8,370 nucleotides of DNA from contig DMYC01000025.1 in assembly GCA_003482695.1 (NCBI GenBank), positions 1 through 8,370 of the forward strand. Direction: 5' to 3'. This DNA comes from Clostridiales bacterium UBA8960 (GTDB lineage: Bacteria; Bacillota; Clostridia; Peptostreptococcales; Acidaminobacteraceae). A model generated the notes under the pieces. The model made no database searches and was not told the DNA's origin. It worked only from the letters and a program-made list of their open reading frames with translations. Positions 1 to 6,886 of this stretch are shown one piece after another. Within the stretch, counting starts at the first letter, position 1. Every line of letters begins with the position of its first letter. The position numbers and the translations under genes were made by a program.

Positions 1-279
1 AGTGCCATAATGGATCAGCATGCGGTTTCATATGTTTGCAAGCATTTGGTTAATACAATTGGCCATATTATGAAGCAACTATTATCGACTCTTTCTATGG
101 AACGACCTATTGTACTTTCAGGTGGCGTCGCATCGAATAGGGTCGTCAAAGATTTTCTTGTTAAGGCTTTGCCGGAAAAGTCGCTTTACTTTGCAGTGCC
201 TGATTATTCCAGAGACAATGCGTTTGGCGTTTCTGAACTCGGGCGTCAAATGTTTTTTAAGGAGCAGGATGTATGTTAA
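1..279 (+). CDS. TsaD/Kae1-family paralog, C-terminal fragment (gene continues off the left edge)
   Basis: The reading frame is open from base 1, so this is the last 92 codons of a longer gene; the ATG at 10 is internal, not the start. Visible residues include GGVASN (fragment residues 41-46) and YSRDNAFG (69-76). These match the C-terminal ASKHA-fold motifs of TsaD/Kae1 proteins, GGVxxN and (C)TDNxAM, and keep the Asp that ligates the metal in TsaD. The family was long annotated as O-sialoglycoprotein endopeptidase; bona fide TsaD makes the t6A modification of ANN-decoding tRNAs. Here the usual CTDNAAM is SRDNAFG, which suggests a clostridial paralog commonly found beside xseA rather than TsaD itself. 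Its substrate is unknown. It overlaps xseA by 7 nt, so the two are probably co-translated. Family membership is fairly secure; function is not. Confidence 0.8.
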   Translation, partial: SAIMDQHAVSYVCKHLVNTIGHIMKQLLSTLSMERPIVLSGGVASNRVVKDFLVKALPEKSLYFAVPDYSRDNAFGVSELGRQMFFKEQDVC

Positions 280-1484
280 AAATGAAGGCATTCACCGTTA
301 CGGAAATCACGAGATACATTAAAAGGCTGCTCAGTGCAGATCCGATTATCAATCAAGTCATCGTTGAGGGCGAAATCTCGAATTACACTCGACATTCAAG
401 CGGTCATGCTTATTTCACCTTAAAAGATGATCAAAGCAAATTGTCTTGTGTGATGTTTTCGCAGTATATTGATGCACTTAATTTCAAACCTAAAAATGGC
501 GATCGAATCCATGCAAAGGGACAGATCACCATTTATGAACGCGACGGACGTTATCAACTTAATGCGACAGCAATGGAAAATATCGGACTTGGCGCTTTAC
601 ATATGCGTTATGAAGCATTAAAACTCAAGCTCGAAAATCAAGGTCTTTTTGAAGCGCGGTTCAAAAAAGCGTTACCCGTACTGCCGCAGAAGGTCGGAAT
701 TGTGACATCACCCACTGGCGCTGCAATAAAAGACATCATATCGGTTGCCAGCAGAAGGTCCAATTTTTCTGAACTCCTTATCTATCCTGTAAGGGTTCAA
801 GGTGAAACCTCAAAAGATGAAATCTGTGAAGCCATCCAGTATTTCAACCGCCGTGATGATATTGATTTAATCATTCTGGCTCGCGGTGGCGGATCAATTG
901 AAGAATTGTGGGCATTTAATGAAGAAGTGGTCGCAGAAGCGATTTTCAAGTCAAAAATTCCAATTATCACGGGTATAGGGCATGAAACGGATTTTACCAT
1001 CAGTGATTTTGTTGCGGATTTAAGAGCCGCCACACCTTCAGCTGCTGCAGAAATTGCCATTAAGTCCAAAAGTGAGTTGATCTTGGAACTCAACAAAAAT
1101 CTACAGCGCATAATCTTACAGACGAAAAGAAGGCTTGAACTCGAAAAAGCGAAAGCCTCAAGATATGAACCAGAACAGTTGGCAAAGAGAATTTATAGTA
1201 CAATTTCAAGTGAGAAGCAAATGTTAAAGCATCAAGAAGTCATTTTTGCCCAGAAAATCGTAAATCGAATGAATAATGAGCGCGAAAACTTGAAGCTTTT
1301 AGGCACGAAACTCAACTCTTTGAGTCCATTTGCCGTCATGAATAGAGGGTATGCTGTAGCGACCAAAGACGGCCATTTGATTACTTCTGTCGAGCAGGTC
1401 AATCCACTTGATCAAGTGAAAATCAGATTGTCTGATGGAGAACTGGTGACGATGGTCAATGAAATTTTACCGTTTGAAAAATAG
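273..1484 (+). CDS. xseA: Exodeoxyribonuclease VII large subunit
   Basis: This is the catalytic subunit of exonuclease VII, a cytoplasmic nuclease that degrades single-stranded DNA from both ends and acts in repair. The 403-residue length is normal for Firmicutes. An N-terminal OB-fold ssDNA-binding domain covers about residues 5-100. The catalytic domain follows, with GIVTSPTGAAIKD at 142-154, ARGGGSIEELWAFN at 203-216 and GIGHETDFTISDFVADLRAA at 234-253. A basic helical region spans about 265-345, and the C-terminal beta segment carries SPFAVMNRGYAV at 351-362. The start at 273 is preferred because AAGGAG at 259-264 lies 8 nt upstream; the next in-frame ATG (282) is too far from it. The start overlaps the upstream stop, and xseB follows after 23 nt. 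The gene is intact with all family motifs. Confidence 0.97.
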   Translation: MLKMKAFTVTEITRYIKRLLSADPIINQVIVEGEISNYTRHSSGHAYFTLKDDQSKLSCVMFSQYIDALNFKPKNGDRIHAKGQITIYERDGRYQLNATAMENIGLGALHMRYEALKLKLENQGLFEARFKKALPVLPQKVGIVTSPTGAAIKDIISVASRRSNFSELLIYPVRVQGETSKDEICEAIQYFNRRDDIDLIILARGGGSIEELWAFNEEVVAEAIFKSKIPIITGIGHETDFTISDFVADLRAATPSAAAEIAIKSKSELILELNKNLQRIILQTKRRLELEKAKASRYEPEQLAKRIYSTISSEKQMLKHQEVIFAQKIVNRMNNERENLKLLGTKLNSLSPFAVMNRGYAVATKDGHLITSVEQVNPLDQVKIRLSDGELVTMVNEILPFEK

Positions 1485-1497
1485 AATGTGAATATTT

Positions 1498-1504
1498 GGA
1501 GGAG
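1498..1504 (+). promoter_or_regulatory. Ribosome binding site that fixes the xseB start
   Basis: GGAGGAG precedes the ATG at 1508 by a few bases. The alternative TTG start at 1496-1498 shares a base with this motif and has no comparable site upstream, so the 70-residue form is favoured. Confidence 0.85.
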
Positions 1505-1507
1505 CAT

Positions 1508-1720
1508 ATGGCAACCAAATCGAATTTTGAAAAGAAAATGCAAAGATTGGGTGAATTATCTGTTGCACTGGAACGAGGCGATGCGCCACTTGAAGAAATG
1601 CTGAAATTGTTTGAAGAAGGCATTAAATTATACAGGGAGTGCAACACACTCTTAGAAGCGACAGAATCGAAAATTCAAACGATACTCACAGCTGAGGAGG
1701 GACTCAATGAGGGTAAGTAG
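1508..1720 (+). CDS. xseB: Exodeoxyribonuclease VII small subunit
   Basis: This 70-residue protein is the helical small subunit that binds XseA in several copies and is needed for exonuclease VII activity. It shows the family pattern: FEKKMQRLGELSVALERGD (residues 7-25), then PLEEMLKLFEEGIKLYREC (27-45), a charged two-helix hairpin. The start is set at the ATG at 1508, because GGAGGAG (1498-1504) sits just upstream as the ribosome binding site. An in-frame TTG at 1496 could extend the protein by four residues, but it overlaps that binding site and is unlikely. The last 14 nt overlap the start of ispA, and the xseB 3' end carries the ispA ribosome binding site. Immediate adjacency to xseA confirms the assignment. 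Confidence 0.96.
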   Translation: MATKSNFEKKMQRLGELSVALERGDAPLEEMLKLFEEGIKLYRECNTLLEATESKIQTILTAEEGLNEGK

Positions 1721-2624
1721 TGGTGTTTCAGAAAAACTTGCCCATTTAGAGGTTTTATTTGATGAAAAAGTCAAATCGTACTGTGGGTTAAGTGATGTTG
1801 AGGACTGTTCAACGCCTGCCCGGAAAATAATCGCTGAATCGATGCTTTATAGTTTGAATGCGGGTGGCAAAAGGCTCAGGCCAATGTTGCTTTTGGAAAT
1901 GGCAAAGGCATACCATGGCAATATGGATATAGCGATGAATTTTGCGTGTGCAATCGAAATGATTCATACTTATTCACTCATACATGATGACCTACCTTGC
2001 ATGGATGATGATGATTTGAGACGTGGTAAGCCGACCAACCATATCGTGTACGGTGAAGATATTGCAATACTTGCTGGAGATGGTCTCCTAAATCTGTCCT
2101 CTGAACTCATGATGGATACGTTGATTGAAAATAATACTTCCGTTCGTTTGCCCTTTGCGATGCGAGAAATATTGAATGCTTCAGGTTCAAGTGGTATGAT
2201 ATTAGGGCAAGTGGCTGATATAAAGTATCATGAAGCGGCAGTGGATGTAGAACGTCTTGATTTCATTAACCACTATAAAACGGGAAAGCTGATCACTTCA
2301 GCGTTGGTATCCGGTGCTTACTTAGGGGATGCATCAGATGATGAAATTATTTTACTTCGTGAAATCGGCAAAGAGATTGGTCTGCTTTTCCAAATAGTCG
2401 ATGATGTTTTGGATGTGGTGGGTGACCCAGGAAAACTTGGTAAACGCACTCAAATTGACTCAAGGAATGATAAGACGACGTATCCGAACTTAATTGGGAT
2501 GGAACGCACAAGCGAAACGATAGAACATATAAAGGCTAACATTTTAAAAAAAGTGGAGAAATTATCAATAGACCATACATTTTTAGTAAGCTTAGTTGAT
2601 TTTCTTGCTGAAAGGGAGTATTAA
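1707..2624 (+). CDS. ispA: Farnesyl diphosphate synthase-type polyprenyl synthase
   Basis: This is a cytoplasmic trans-prenyltransferase that condenses isopentenyl diphosphate with allylic diphosphates, giving farnesyl (possibly geranylgeranyl) diphosphate for undecaprenyl and quinone-type lipids. The 305-residue length fits the bacterial family. Motifs in order are GGKRLRP (53-59), the first Asp-rich motif HDDLPCMDDDDLRRGKPT (93-110) with the two-residue insertion typical of bacterial FPP synthases, GQVADI (167-172), KTGKL (191-195), the second Asp-rich motif FQIVDDVLDV (228-237) and KTTYP (256-260). One oddity is the GKxxGxD segment near 245-251, which reads GKRTQID, so the usual Gly is Gln249. 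The start at 1707 has GAGGAGGG at 1694-1701 and overlaps xseB by 14 nt. Product chain length cannot be settled from sequence. Confidence 0.95.
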   Translation: MRVSSGVSEKLAHLEVLFDEKVKSYCGLSDVEDCSTPARKIIAESMLYSLNAGGKRLRPMLLLEMAKAYHGNMDIAMNFACAIEMIHTYSLIHDDLPCMDDDDLRRGKPTNHIVYGEDIAILAGDGLLNLSSELMMDTLIENNTSVRLPFAMREILNASGSSGMILGQVADIKYHEAAVDVERLDFINHYKTGKLITSALVSGAYLGDASDDEIILLREIGKEIGLLFQIVDDVLDVVGDPGKLGKRTQIDSRNDKTTYPNLIGMERTSETIEHIKANILKKVEKLSIDHTFLVSLVDFLAEREY

Positions 2625-2635
2625 CCGGAGGAAAA

Positions 2636-3082
2636 ATGAGCGATTTTTTTAATGAATTTACAGCGAATATCATATTTTGGGTGGCTGCGGTTTCATGGCT
2701 CACCGCTCAAACCATCAAGGTCATATTGACACTTCTTGTAGACAAGGAACTTAAGATGGAAAGGTTTCATGGATCCGGCGGCATGCCGAGTGCCCATACT
2801 GCGACGATCGTATCTGCATCAACTGCAATCGGCATCGTTGAAGGATGGTCGTCTGCCTTATATGCACTTTCATTGATTATGGCATTTATCGTGATGTATG
2901 ATGCTTCTGGAGTAAGGCGATCTGTTGGTACTCAGGCTAAAATGCTCAACAACATCATAAAAGACATTTATAAGCACAGACATTTTGAAGAAGAAAAACT
3001 TAAGGAACTTATCGGACATAAACCAACTGAAGTTGTGGTTGGTGCAATTTTAGGCATTATTATCGCGAATTTAATGGTTTAA
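2636..3082 (+). CDS. Divergent PAP2-family membrane protein (YuiD/DUF212-like)
   Basis: This 148-residue integral membrane protein belongs to the divergent PAP2 family, related to Bacillus subtilis YuiD. It has about four hydrophobic segments, near residues 11-35, 56-70, 74-89 and 132-147. The conserved core is GSGGMPSAHTAT (46-57), whose PSAH resembles the PSGH motif of PAP2 phosphatases. DASGVRRSVGTQAKMLN (89-105) and GHKPTEVVVG (127-136) follow, the latter resembling the family's final His-containing motif. PAP2 relatives remove phosphate from lipid phosphates, but no activity is well established for this branch. Its position between ispA and dxs makes a polyprenyl-phosphate substrate attractive; that is inference. 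The start has a clean GGAGG at 2627-2631 and lies 11 nt after ispA. Confidence 0.88.
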   Translation: MSDFFNEFTANIIFWVAAVSWLTAQTIKVILTLLVDKELKMERFHGSGGMPSAHTATIVSASTAIGIVEGWSSALYALSLIMAFIVMYDASGVRRSVGTQAKMLNNIIKDIYKHRHFEEEKLKELIGHKPTEVVVGAILGIIIANLMV

Positions 3083-3090
3083 CGCGTTAA
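3079..3090. repeat. 12-bp perfect palindrome overlapping the stop of the PAP2-like gene
   Basis: TTAACGCGTTAA reads identically on both strands and spans the TAA stop (3080-3082) and part of the 24-nt gap before dxs. There is no loop or T-tract, so it is not a terminator. It could be a protein-binding site or chance. Confidence 0.35.
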
Positions 3091-3106
3091 TGGGAAGGAA
3101 TCAGAT

Positions 3107-4960
3107 ATGTACAGATTTTTAAGCGCGCTTAATGGACCAGATGATATAAAAGAAATGACATTTGAAGAACAGACGGTTCTTGCTTATGAGATCAGACAAT
3201 TCTTGATTGAGTCTATCTCGGAGACAGGGGGACATTTGGCATCTAATTTAGGTGTCGTTGAACTTACGATCGCGCTTCATACAGTATTCAATAGCCCAAC
3301 GGACAAATTCATTTGGGATGTTGGACATCAGTCTTATGTGCACAAGTTGCTAACGGGTCGTATGGAAGGGTTTAAAACGCTCAGACAATTTAAAGGCATG
3401 AGTGGATTTCCGAAACGGTACGAGTCGGTACATGATCATTTTGATACAGGGCATAGCAGCACTTCGATCTCTGCAGGTGTGGGTATGGCACTCGCACGCG
3501 ATTTAAAAGGAGAGAAGCACGAAGTCATAAGCATCATAGGCGATGGCGCATTGACCGGTGGGATGGCTTTCGAGGCATTGAATTATTTAGGGCATAGCAA
3601 AACGAATGTCAAGGTGATATTAAATGACAACGAGATGTCCATTTCTCAGAATGTGGGTGGCGTCTCTATAGCGCTGAACGAGCTTAGAACCAATCAAAAG
3701 TACTATAAACTTAAAGGGAAAACGAAAAATAGCCTATTGAAGTTCCCTTCACTAGGAGAGCCAATCGTCGACATGATCAGTAAAATTAAAGACAGCTTCA
3801 AGTATTTCGTCGTCGACGGCGGTGTGTTTTTTGAAGAGATAGGCTTGACATACATTGGACCAATCAATGGACATGATATTAAAAGTCTCATGAAACATAT
3901 GGAAATGATGCGTCATGTAGAGGGTCCCGTTGTTTTGCATGTCATCACTCAAAAGGGCAAAGGTTACCCGTTTGCTGAAGCGCAGCCCAATAAATACCAT
4001 GGTGTAGGCAAATTCGATGCATCCGTTGCGATAAATGCAGGCAGCAAACTGGACTACTCGAAAGTTTTTGGCGATCAACTCGTTAAACTTGCAGATGAAA
4101 ATCCGTTAATCGTCGCAGTGAGCGCGGCGATGATAGATGGCACAGGGTTAACGGAATTTGCACTTAAACATCCGAACAAAGTCTTTGATGTCGCGATTGC
4201 CGAACAACATGCAGTGACGATGGCAGCTGGGATGGCGTTACAAGGTGTAAAACCATTTGTTGCACTTTATTCAACATTTTTACAGCGTGCTTACGATCAG
4301 GTCGTCCACGATGTGTGCATTCAAAATGCACCAGTGGTTCTATGCATTGACCGAGCGGGTCTTGTTGGAAATGATGGCGAAACCCATCACGGCATTTTGG
4401 ATATATCCTATTTGTCACATATACCGAACATCATGATTCTATCGCCTAAAGATGCGAATGAACTTGAGTATATGATGGCGTTCGCTGCAAACTATCAAAA
4501 GGGGCCTATTGCGATTCGTTACCCTAGAGGCATCTCTGAGAGAATGCCTACAGCTGGGGAAATGAGCTTGATGCCGGAGCATGTCAAAACAGGCTCAAAA
4601 CTACTGCTTATTGCTACAGGAAAAATGGTCAAGACTGCACTCTGTGCATCGGAAGCTTTTGCAGAAGGTGAAGTCGGCGTTTTGAACCTTAGAAAAATCA
4701 AGCCGCTTGATGAAGCGTTGCTGCTAGACATCATAAAGGGGTATGACTGCGTGGTTACTTTAGAGGATCATGCAATTAAAGGCGGTATGGGAGAGAATAT
4801 ACTCAGCATGCTGAATCGTCACCAAATCGATAAACGCCTAATAACACTGGGTATTGGCGATGTGTTTGTGGAACATGGAGAAATGGATCATTTGCTGGAG
4901 TCCTTGAATCTTCACCCTGAGGGCGTTGTTGAGACGTTGAAAGAGGTTTTACATGGCTAA
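3107..4960 (+). CDS. dxs: 1-deoxy-D-xylulose-5-phosphate synthase
   Basis: This thiamine-diphosphate enzyme of the cytoplasm joins pyruvate and glyceraldehyde 3-phosphate to make DXP, the first step of the MEP isoprenoid pathway and a precursor for thiamine and pyridoxal in many bacteria. At 617 residues it is full length. The N-terminal domain has GGHLASNLG (41-49), WDVGHQ (70-75), GFPKR (100-104) and GHSSTSIS (115-122). The GDGALTGG...N element (145-152, with NDN 173-175) binds ThDP and metal. The middle domain carries AAMIDGTGL (340-348), the catalytic Glu in IAEQHAVT (364-371), STFLQRAYDQ (389-398) and DRAGLVG (415-421) with THHG (426-429). The C-terminal transketolase domain covers about 495-617. 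The start has GGGAAGGA at 3092-3099. The stop overlaps tlyA by 8 nt. All expected catalytic residues are present. Confidence 0.97.
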   Translation: MYRFLSALNGPDDIKEMTFEEQTVLAYEIRQFLIESISETGGHLASNLGVVELTIALHTVFNSPTDKFIWDVGHQSYVHKLLTGRMEGFKTLRQFKGMSGFPKRYESVHDHFDTGHSSTSISAGVGMALARDLKGEKHEVISIIGDGALTGGMAFEALNYLGHSKTNVKVILNDNEMSISQNVGGVSIALNELRTNQKYYKLKGKTKNSLLKFPSLGEPIVDMISKIKDSFKYFVVDGGVFFEEIGLTYIGPINGHDIKSLMKHMEMMRHVEGPVVLHVITQKGKGYPFAEAQPNKYHGVGKFDASVAINAGSKLDYSKVFGDQLVKLADENPLIVAVSAAMIDGTGLTEFALKHPNKVFDVAIAEQHAVTMAAGMALQGVKPFVALYSTFLQRAYDQVVHDVCIQNAPVVLCIDRAGLVGNDGETHHGILDISYLSHIPNIMILSPKDANELEYMMAFAANYQKGPIAIRYPRGISERMPTAGEMSLMPEHVKTGSKLLLIATGKMVKTALCASEAFAEGEVGVLNLRKIKPLDEALLLDIIKGYDCVVTLEDHAIKGGMGENILSMLNRHQIDKRLITLGIGDVFVEHGEMDHLLESLNLHPEGVVETLKEVLHG

Positions 4961-5759
4961 AGAGAGAATTGATGTCCTACTCGTGGAAAAAAATCTCATT
5001 GACTCACGTGAACGCGCACAAAAAACAATCATGGCGGGACTCGTCTTTGTTGACGGTGAACGCATTGATAAGTCTGGAACGAAAGTCAATGTCGATGCGG
5101 AAATCATCGTAAAAGGCAATCCCATTCCCTATGTCAGTCGAGGCGGTCTAAAACTGGAAAAAGCATTAAAGAAACTCGAGATTGACTTGGCAGGCAAACG
5201 CTGTATGGATATTGGCGCATCCACAGGGGGGTTCACAGATTGCATGCTACAAAATGGCGCAGCACATGTGTATGCGGTTGATGTAGGTTATGGACAACTA
5301 GATTGGAAGCTTCGCAATGATCCACGCGTCACAAACATGGAACGCACCAATATTCGATATGTAACGCCGGAAAACATTGGAAATCCAATTGATTTTTTAA
5401 GTATCGATGTCTCTTTCATTTCCCTTAAACTCGTATTGCCTGTCGCTTTGTCATTGCTTTCTGATACAGGTGCGATGGTGTTTCTCATCAAACCGCAGTT
5501 TGAAGCGGGCAGAGAGCAGGTGAAAAAAAGTGGTGTCATAAGAGATTCGAAAGTGCATAAGGAGGTCGTTCGATCTGTCCTCGAGTTTGCTTCCAAACTG
5601 GAAATCGACATTCAATATTTGACTTTTTCACCTATTAAAGGGCCAAAAGGCAATATTGAATTTTTAGCATATGGCACTAAAGATAAGCGGATAACAGGTA
5701 CAGCCATCGATATCGACAAAATTGTCGATGAAGCACATGAAATGTTAATTTCAGAGTAG
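4953..5759 (+). CDS. tlyA: TlyA-family 16S/23S rRNA (cytidine-2'-O)-methyltransferase
   Basis: TlyA proteins transfer a methyl group from S-adenosylmethionine to ribose 2'-OH of rRNA cytidines; in mycobacteria this affects capreomycin susceptibility. The family is often mislabelled hemolysin A. An S4 RNA-binding domain occupies about residues 3-60 (RIDVLL...SRERAQKTIMAGLVFVDG). An FtsJ-like Rossmann methyltransferase follows, with the SAM loop DIGASTGGFTDC (86-97) and acidic DVGYGQL (110-116). The likely K-D-K-E catalytic set is Lys67 (in SRGGLKL), Asp152 (SIDVSF), Lys180 (LIKPQFE) and Glu236 (GNIEFL). The 268-residue length is typical. The start at 4953 overlaps dxs and has AGAGG at 4942-4946. 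Adjacency to dxs is common in Firmicutes. Which rRNA position is modified cannot be told. Confidence 0.94.
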   Translation: MAKERIDVLLVEKNLIDSRERAQKTIMAGLVFVDGERIDKSGTKVNVDAEIIVKGNPIPYVSRGGLKLEKALKKLEIDLAGKRCMDIGASTGGFTDCMLQNGAAHVYAVDVGYGQLDWKLRNDPRVTNMERTNIRYVTPENIGNPIDFLSIDVSFISLKLVLPVALSLLSDTGAMVFLIKPQFEAGREQVKKSGVIRDSKVHKEVVRSVLEFASKLEIDIQYLTFSPIKGPKGNIEFLAYGTKDKRITGTAIDIDKIVDEAHEMLISE

Positions 5760-5776
5760 CTATTTAGGAGTTTGTA

Positions 5777-6325
5777 ATGAAATTTTTTAAGAATCTTCTC
5801 AAGTTGTATTGGGCTTTTTTTAAAGTGGGCCTTTTGACAATAGGAGGAGGGTATGCAATGCTTCCAATTTTAGAGCGTGAGCTCGTTGATAACCTCAATC
5901 TGATCACCATGGATGAGGTTGTTGAAAGCTACACGCTTGCACAGACGTTTCCGGGGGTTATTGCAGCAAATGCCGCAACACTAATAGGGTATAGATTGTC
6001 AAGAAAAAGGGGTGCGCTCGTTTGTGTACTTGGCGTTGTCACACCCTCTATTGTAATCATACTCTTTTTCGCGGCGTTGTTCTCGAGAATTGAACATATT
6101 GAAGCTGTTCAAAATGCATTTAAAGGCATCAGAATCGTCGTTTTGGCTCTGCTCATTGACTCTTTTCAAAGATTGATAAAAGTGGCGGTTTTTGACAAAA
6201 AAACGGGCGCCATCGCTTTGGCCAGTTTTATACTTGTGTTATTCAGTTTGTTAAATCCGATAATTGTCATCTTGGCAGGTGGCGTTTTCGGGATCGCCAT
6301 CTATAGAGAGCGGGTGGGCCAATGA
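5777..6325 (+). CDS. Short-chain chromate transporter family (CHR) protein, first of a pair
   Basis: This is a 182-residue single-CHR-domain membrane protein, expected to work with the following gene. Paired short CHR proteins of B. subtilis (YwrB/YwrA) export chromate; the physiological substrate here is unknown, and sulfate or another oxyanion is possible. The signature elements are FKVGLLTIGGGYAMLPILE (15-33) and QTFPGVIAANAATLIGY (56-72), followed by hydrophobic segments near 80-103, 116-128, 145-158 and 160-175. Positive charge is concentrated at the N terminus (KFFKNLLK), at RLSRKR (73-78), at 132-142 and at the C terminus (YRER). TAGGAG at 5765-5770 is the ribosome binding site, 17 nt after tlyA. 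It ends in a 4-nt overlap with the second gene. Family is secure, substrate is not. Confidence 0.9.
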   Translation: MKFFKNLLKLYWAFFKVGLLTIGGGYAMLPILERELVDNLNLITMDEVVESYTLAQTFPGVIAANAATLIGYRLSRKRGALVCVLGVVTPSIVIILFFAALFSRIEHIEAVQNAFKGIRIVVLALLIDSFQRLIKVAVFDKKTGAIALASFILVLFSLLNPIIVILAGGVFGIAIYRERVGQ

Positions 6326-6843
6326 TTGAACTCCTTTTCGAATTTCTGAAAATCGGTTCGTTCACATACGGTGGTGGCCTCGCGATGATTCCCTTATTGC
6401 GTGAAATATCAGTTAGGAATGCTTGGCTCAGTGATGGACAGTTCGCGGATTTGATTGCGATCTCTCAGTCAACACCTGGACCGCTTGCGATCAATATGGC
6501 AACCTATATAGGTTATAAAGAGGCAGGTATAGCGGGTGCGCTACTGGCGTCAGTCGTTTTGATCTTGCCAGCATTCATAATGGCGCTCGCCTTCTCGAAA
6601 GTACTGGCGAAACACAGAAAACACCCTTATGTTTTGGCTGCATTCGTCGGACTTAAAGCGGCGGTTATAGGTTTGCTTGCCACTTCCATCGTTCAAGTGG
6701 CCAAAGTATCCATATTCAATACACTTATAGATTTAAAAGCCTTACTTTTTCTTATGATTGCCTATGTCGTGATTCAAAAGACTCAGAAACATCCTCTTTA
6801 TTATATTTTGGGATTTGGAATAGTAAGCATTTTCGTTTGGTAG
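6322..6843 (+). CDS. Short-chain chromate transporter family (CHR) protein, second of a pair
   Basis: This 173-residue partner of the preceding gene aligns with it over nearly its whole length. It carries FLKIGSFTYGGGLAMIPLL (8-26) and QSTPGPLAINMATYIGYKEAG (49-69), the latter with the complete QxxPGP form of the CHR motif. Hydrophobic segments follow near 70-92, 104-124, 138-151 and 158-172. Positive loops are at SKVLAKHRKHP (92-102) and QKTQKHP (152-158), the opposite phase to its partner. The start ATG overlaps the upstream stop (ATGA), and only a loose G-rich stretch (6312-6318) precedes it, so translation is probably coupled to the first gene. It is probably the last gene of the long upstream transcription unit. 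A heteromeric two-protein transporter is the simplest reading. Confidence 0.9.
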   Translation: MIELLFEFLKIGSFTYGGGLAMIPLLREISVRNAWLSDGQFADLIAISQSTPGPLAINMATYIGYKEAGIAGALLASVVLILPAFIMALAFSKVLAKHRKHPYVLAAFVGLKAAVIGLLATSIVQVAKVSIFNTLIDLKALLFLMIAYVVIQKTQKHPLYYILGFGIVSIFVW

Positions 6844-6857
6844 AGATGAGTAAGTGT

Positions 6858-6886
6858 TTTACACAAATTTAATAATGTTATATAAT
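6858..6886 (+). promoter_or_regulatory. Predicted vegetative (SigA-type) promoter for argR-recN
   Basis: A -35 box TTTACA (6858-6863, five of six matches to TTGACA) is followed by a 17-bp spacer and an exact -10 box TATAAT (6881-6886). Transcription should begin near 6893, leaving only about 15 nt before the argR ATG at 6908. It begins 14 nt after the end of the second CHR gene. The -35 box lies within a small dyad GTGTTTTACAC (6854-6864). Assignment is from consensus match and position only. Confidence 0.75.

Noticed and set aside
10..12. ATG at position 10 as the real start of the first gene
   Set aside because: The frame is open upstream to base 1 and the protein begins in mid-domain of a family that is normally over 300 residues, so this is a window-edge truncation and not a short gene.
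1496..1507. TTG at 1496 as the xseB start
   Set aside because: The codon overlaps the GGAGGAG ribosome binding site that serves the ATG at 1508.
3752..4078. A 108-codon minus-strand open frame within dxs, with several shorter ones nearby
   Set aside because: It is entirely inside dxs, which has every expected motif; no motif or convincing ribosome binding site supports the antisense frame.
5738..5753. Hairpin TGAAAT-GTTA-ATTTCA at the end of tlyA as a terminator
   Set aside because: The stem is only 6 AT-rich base pairs and no T-tract follows; it lies within the tlyA coding region just before the stop.
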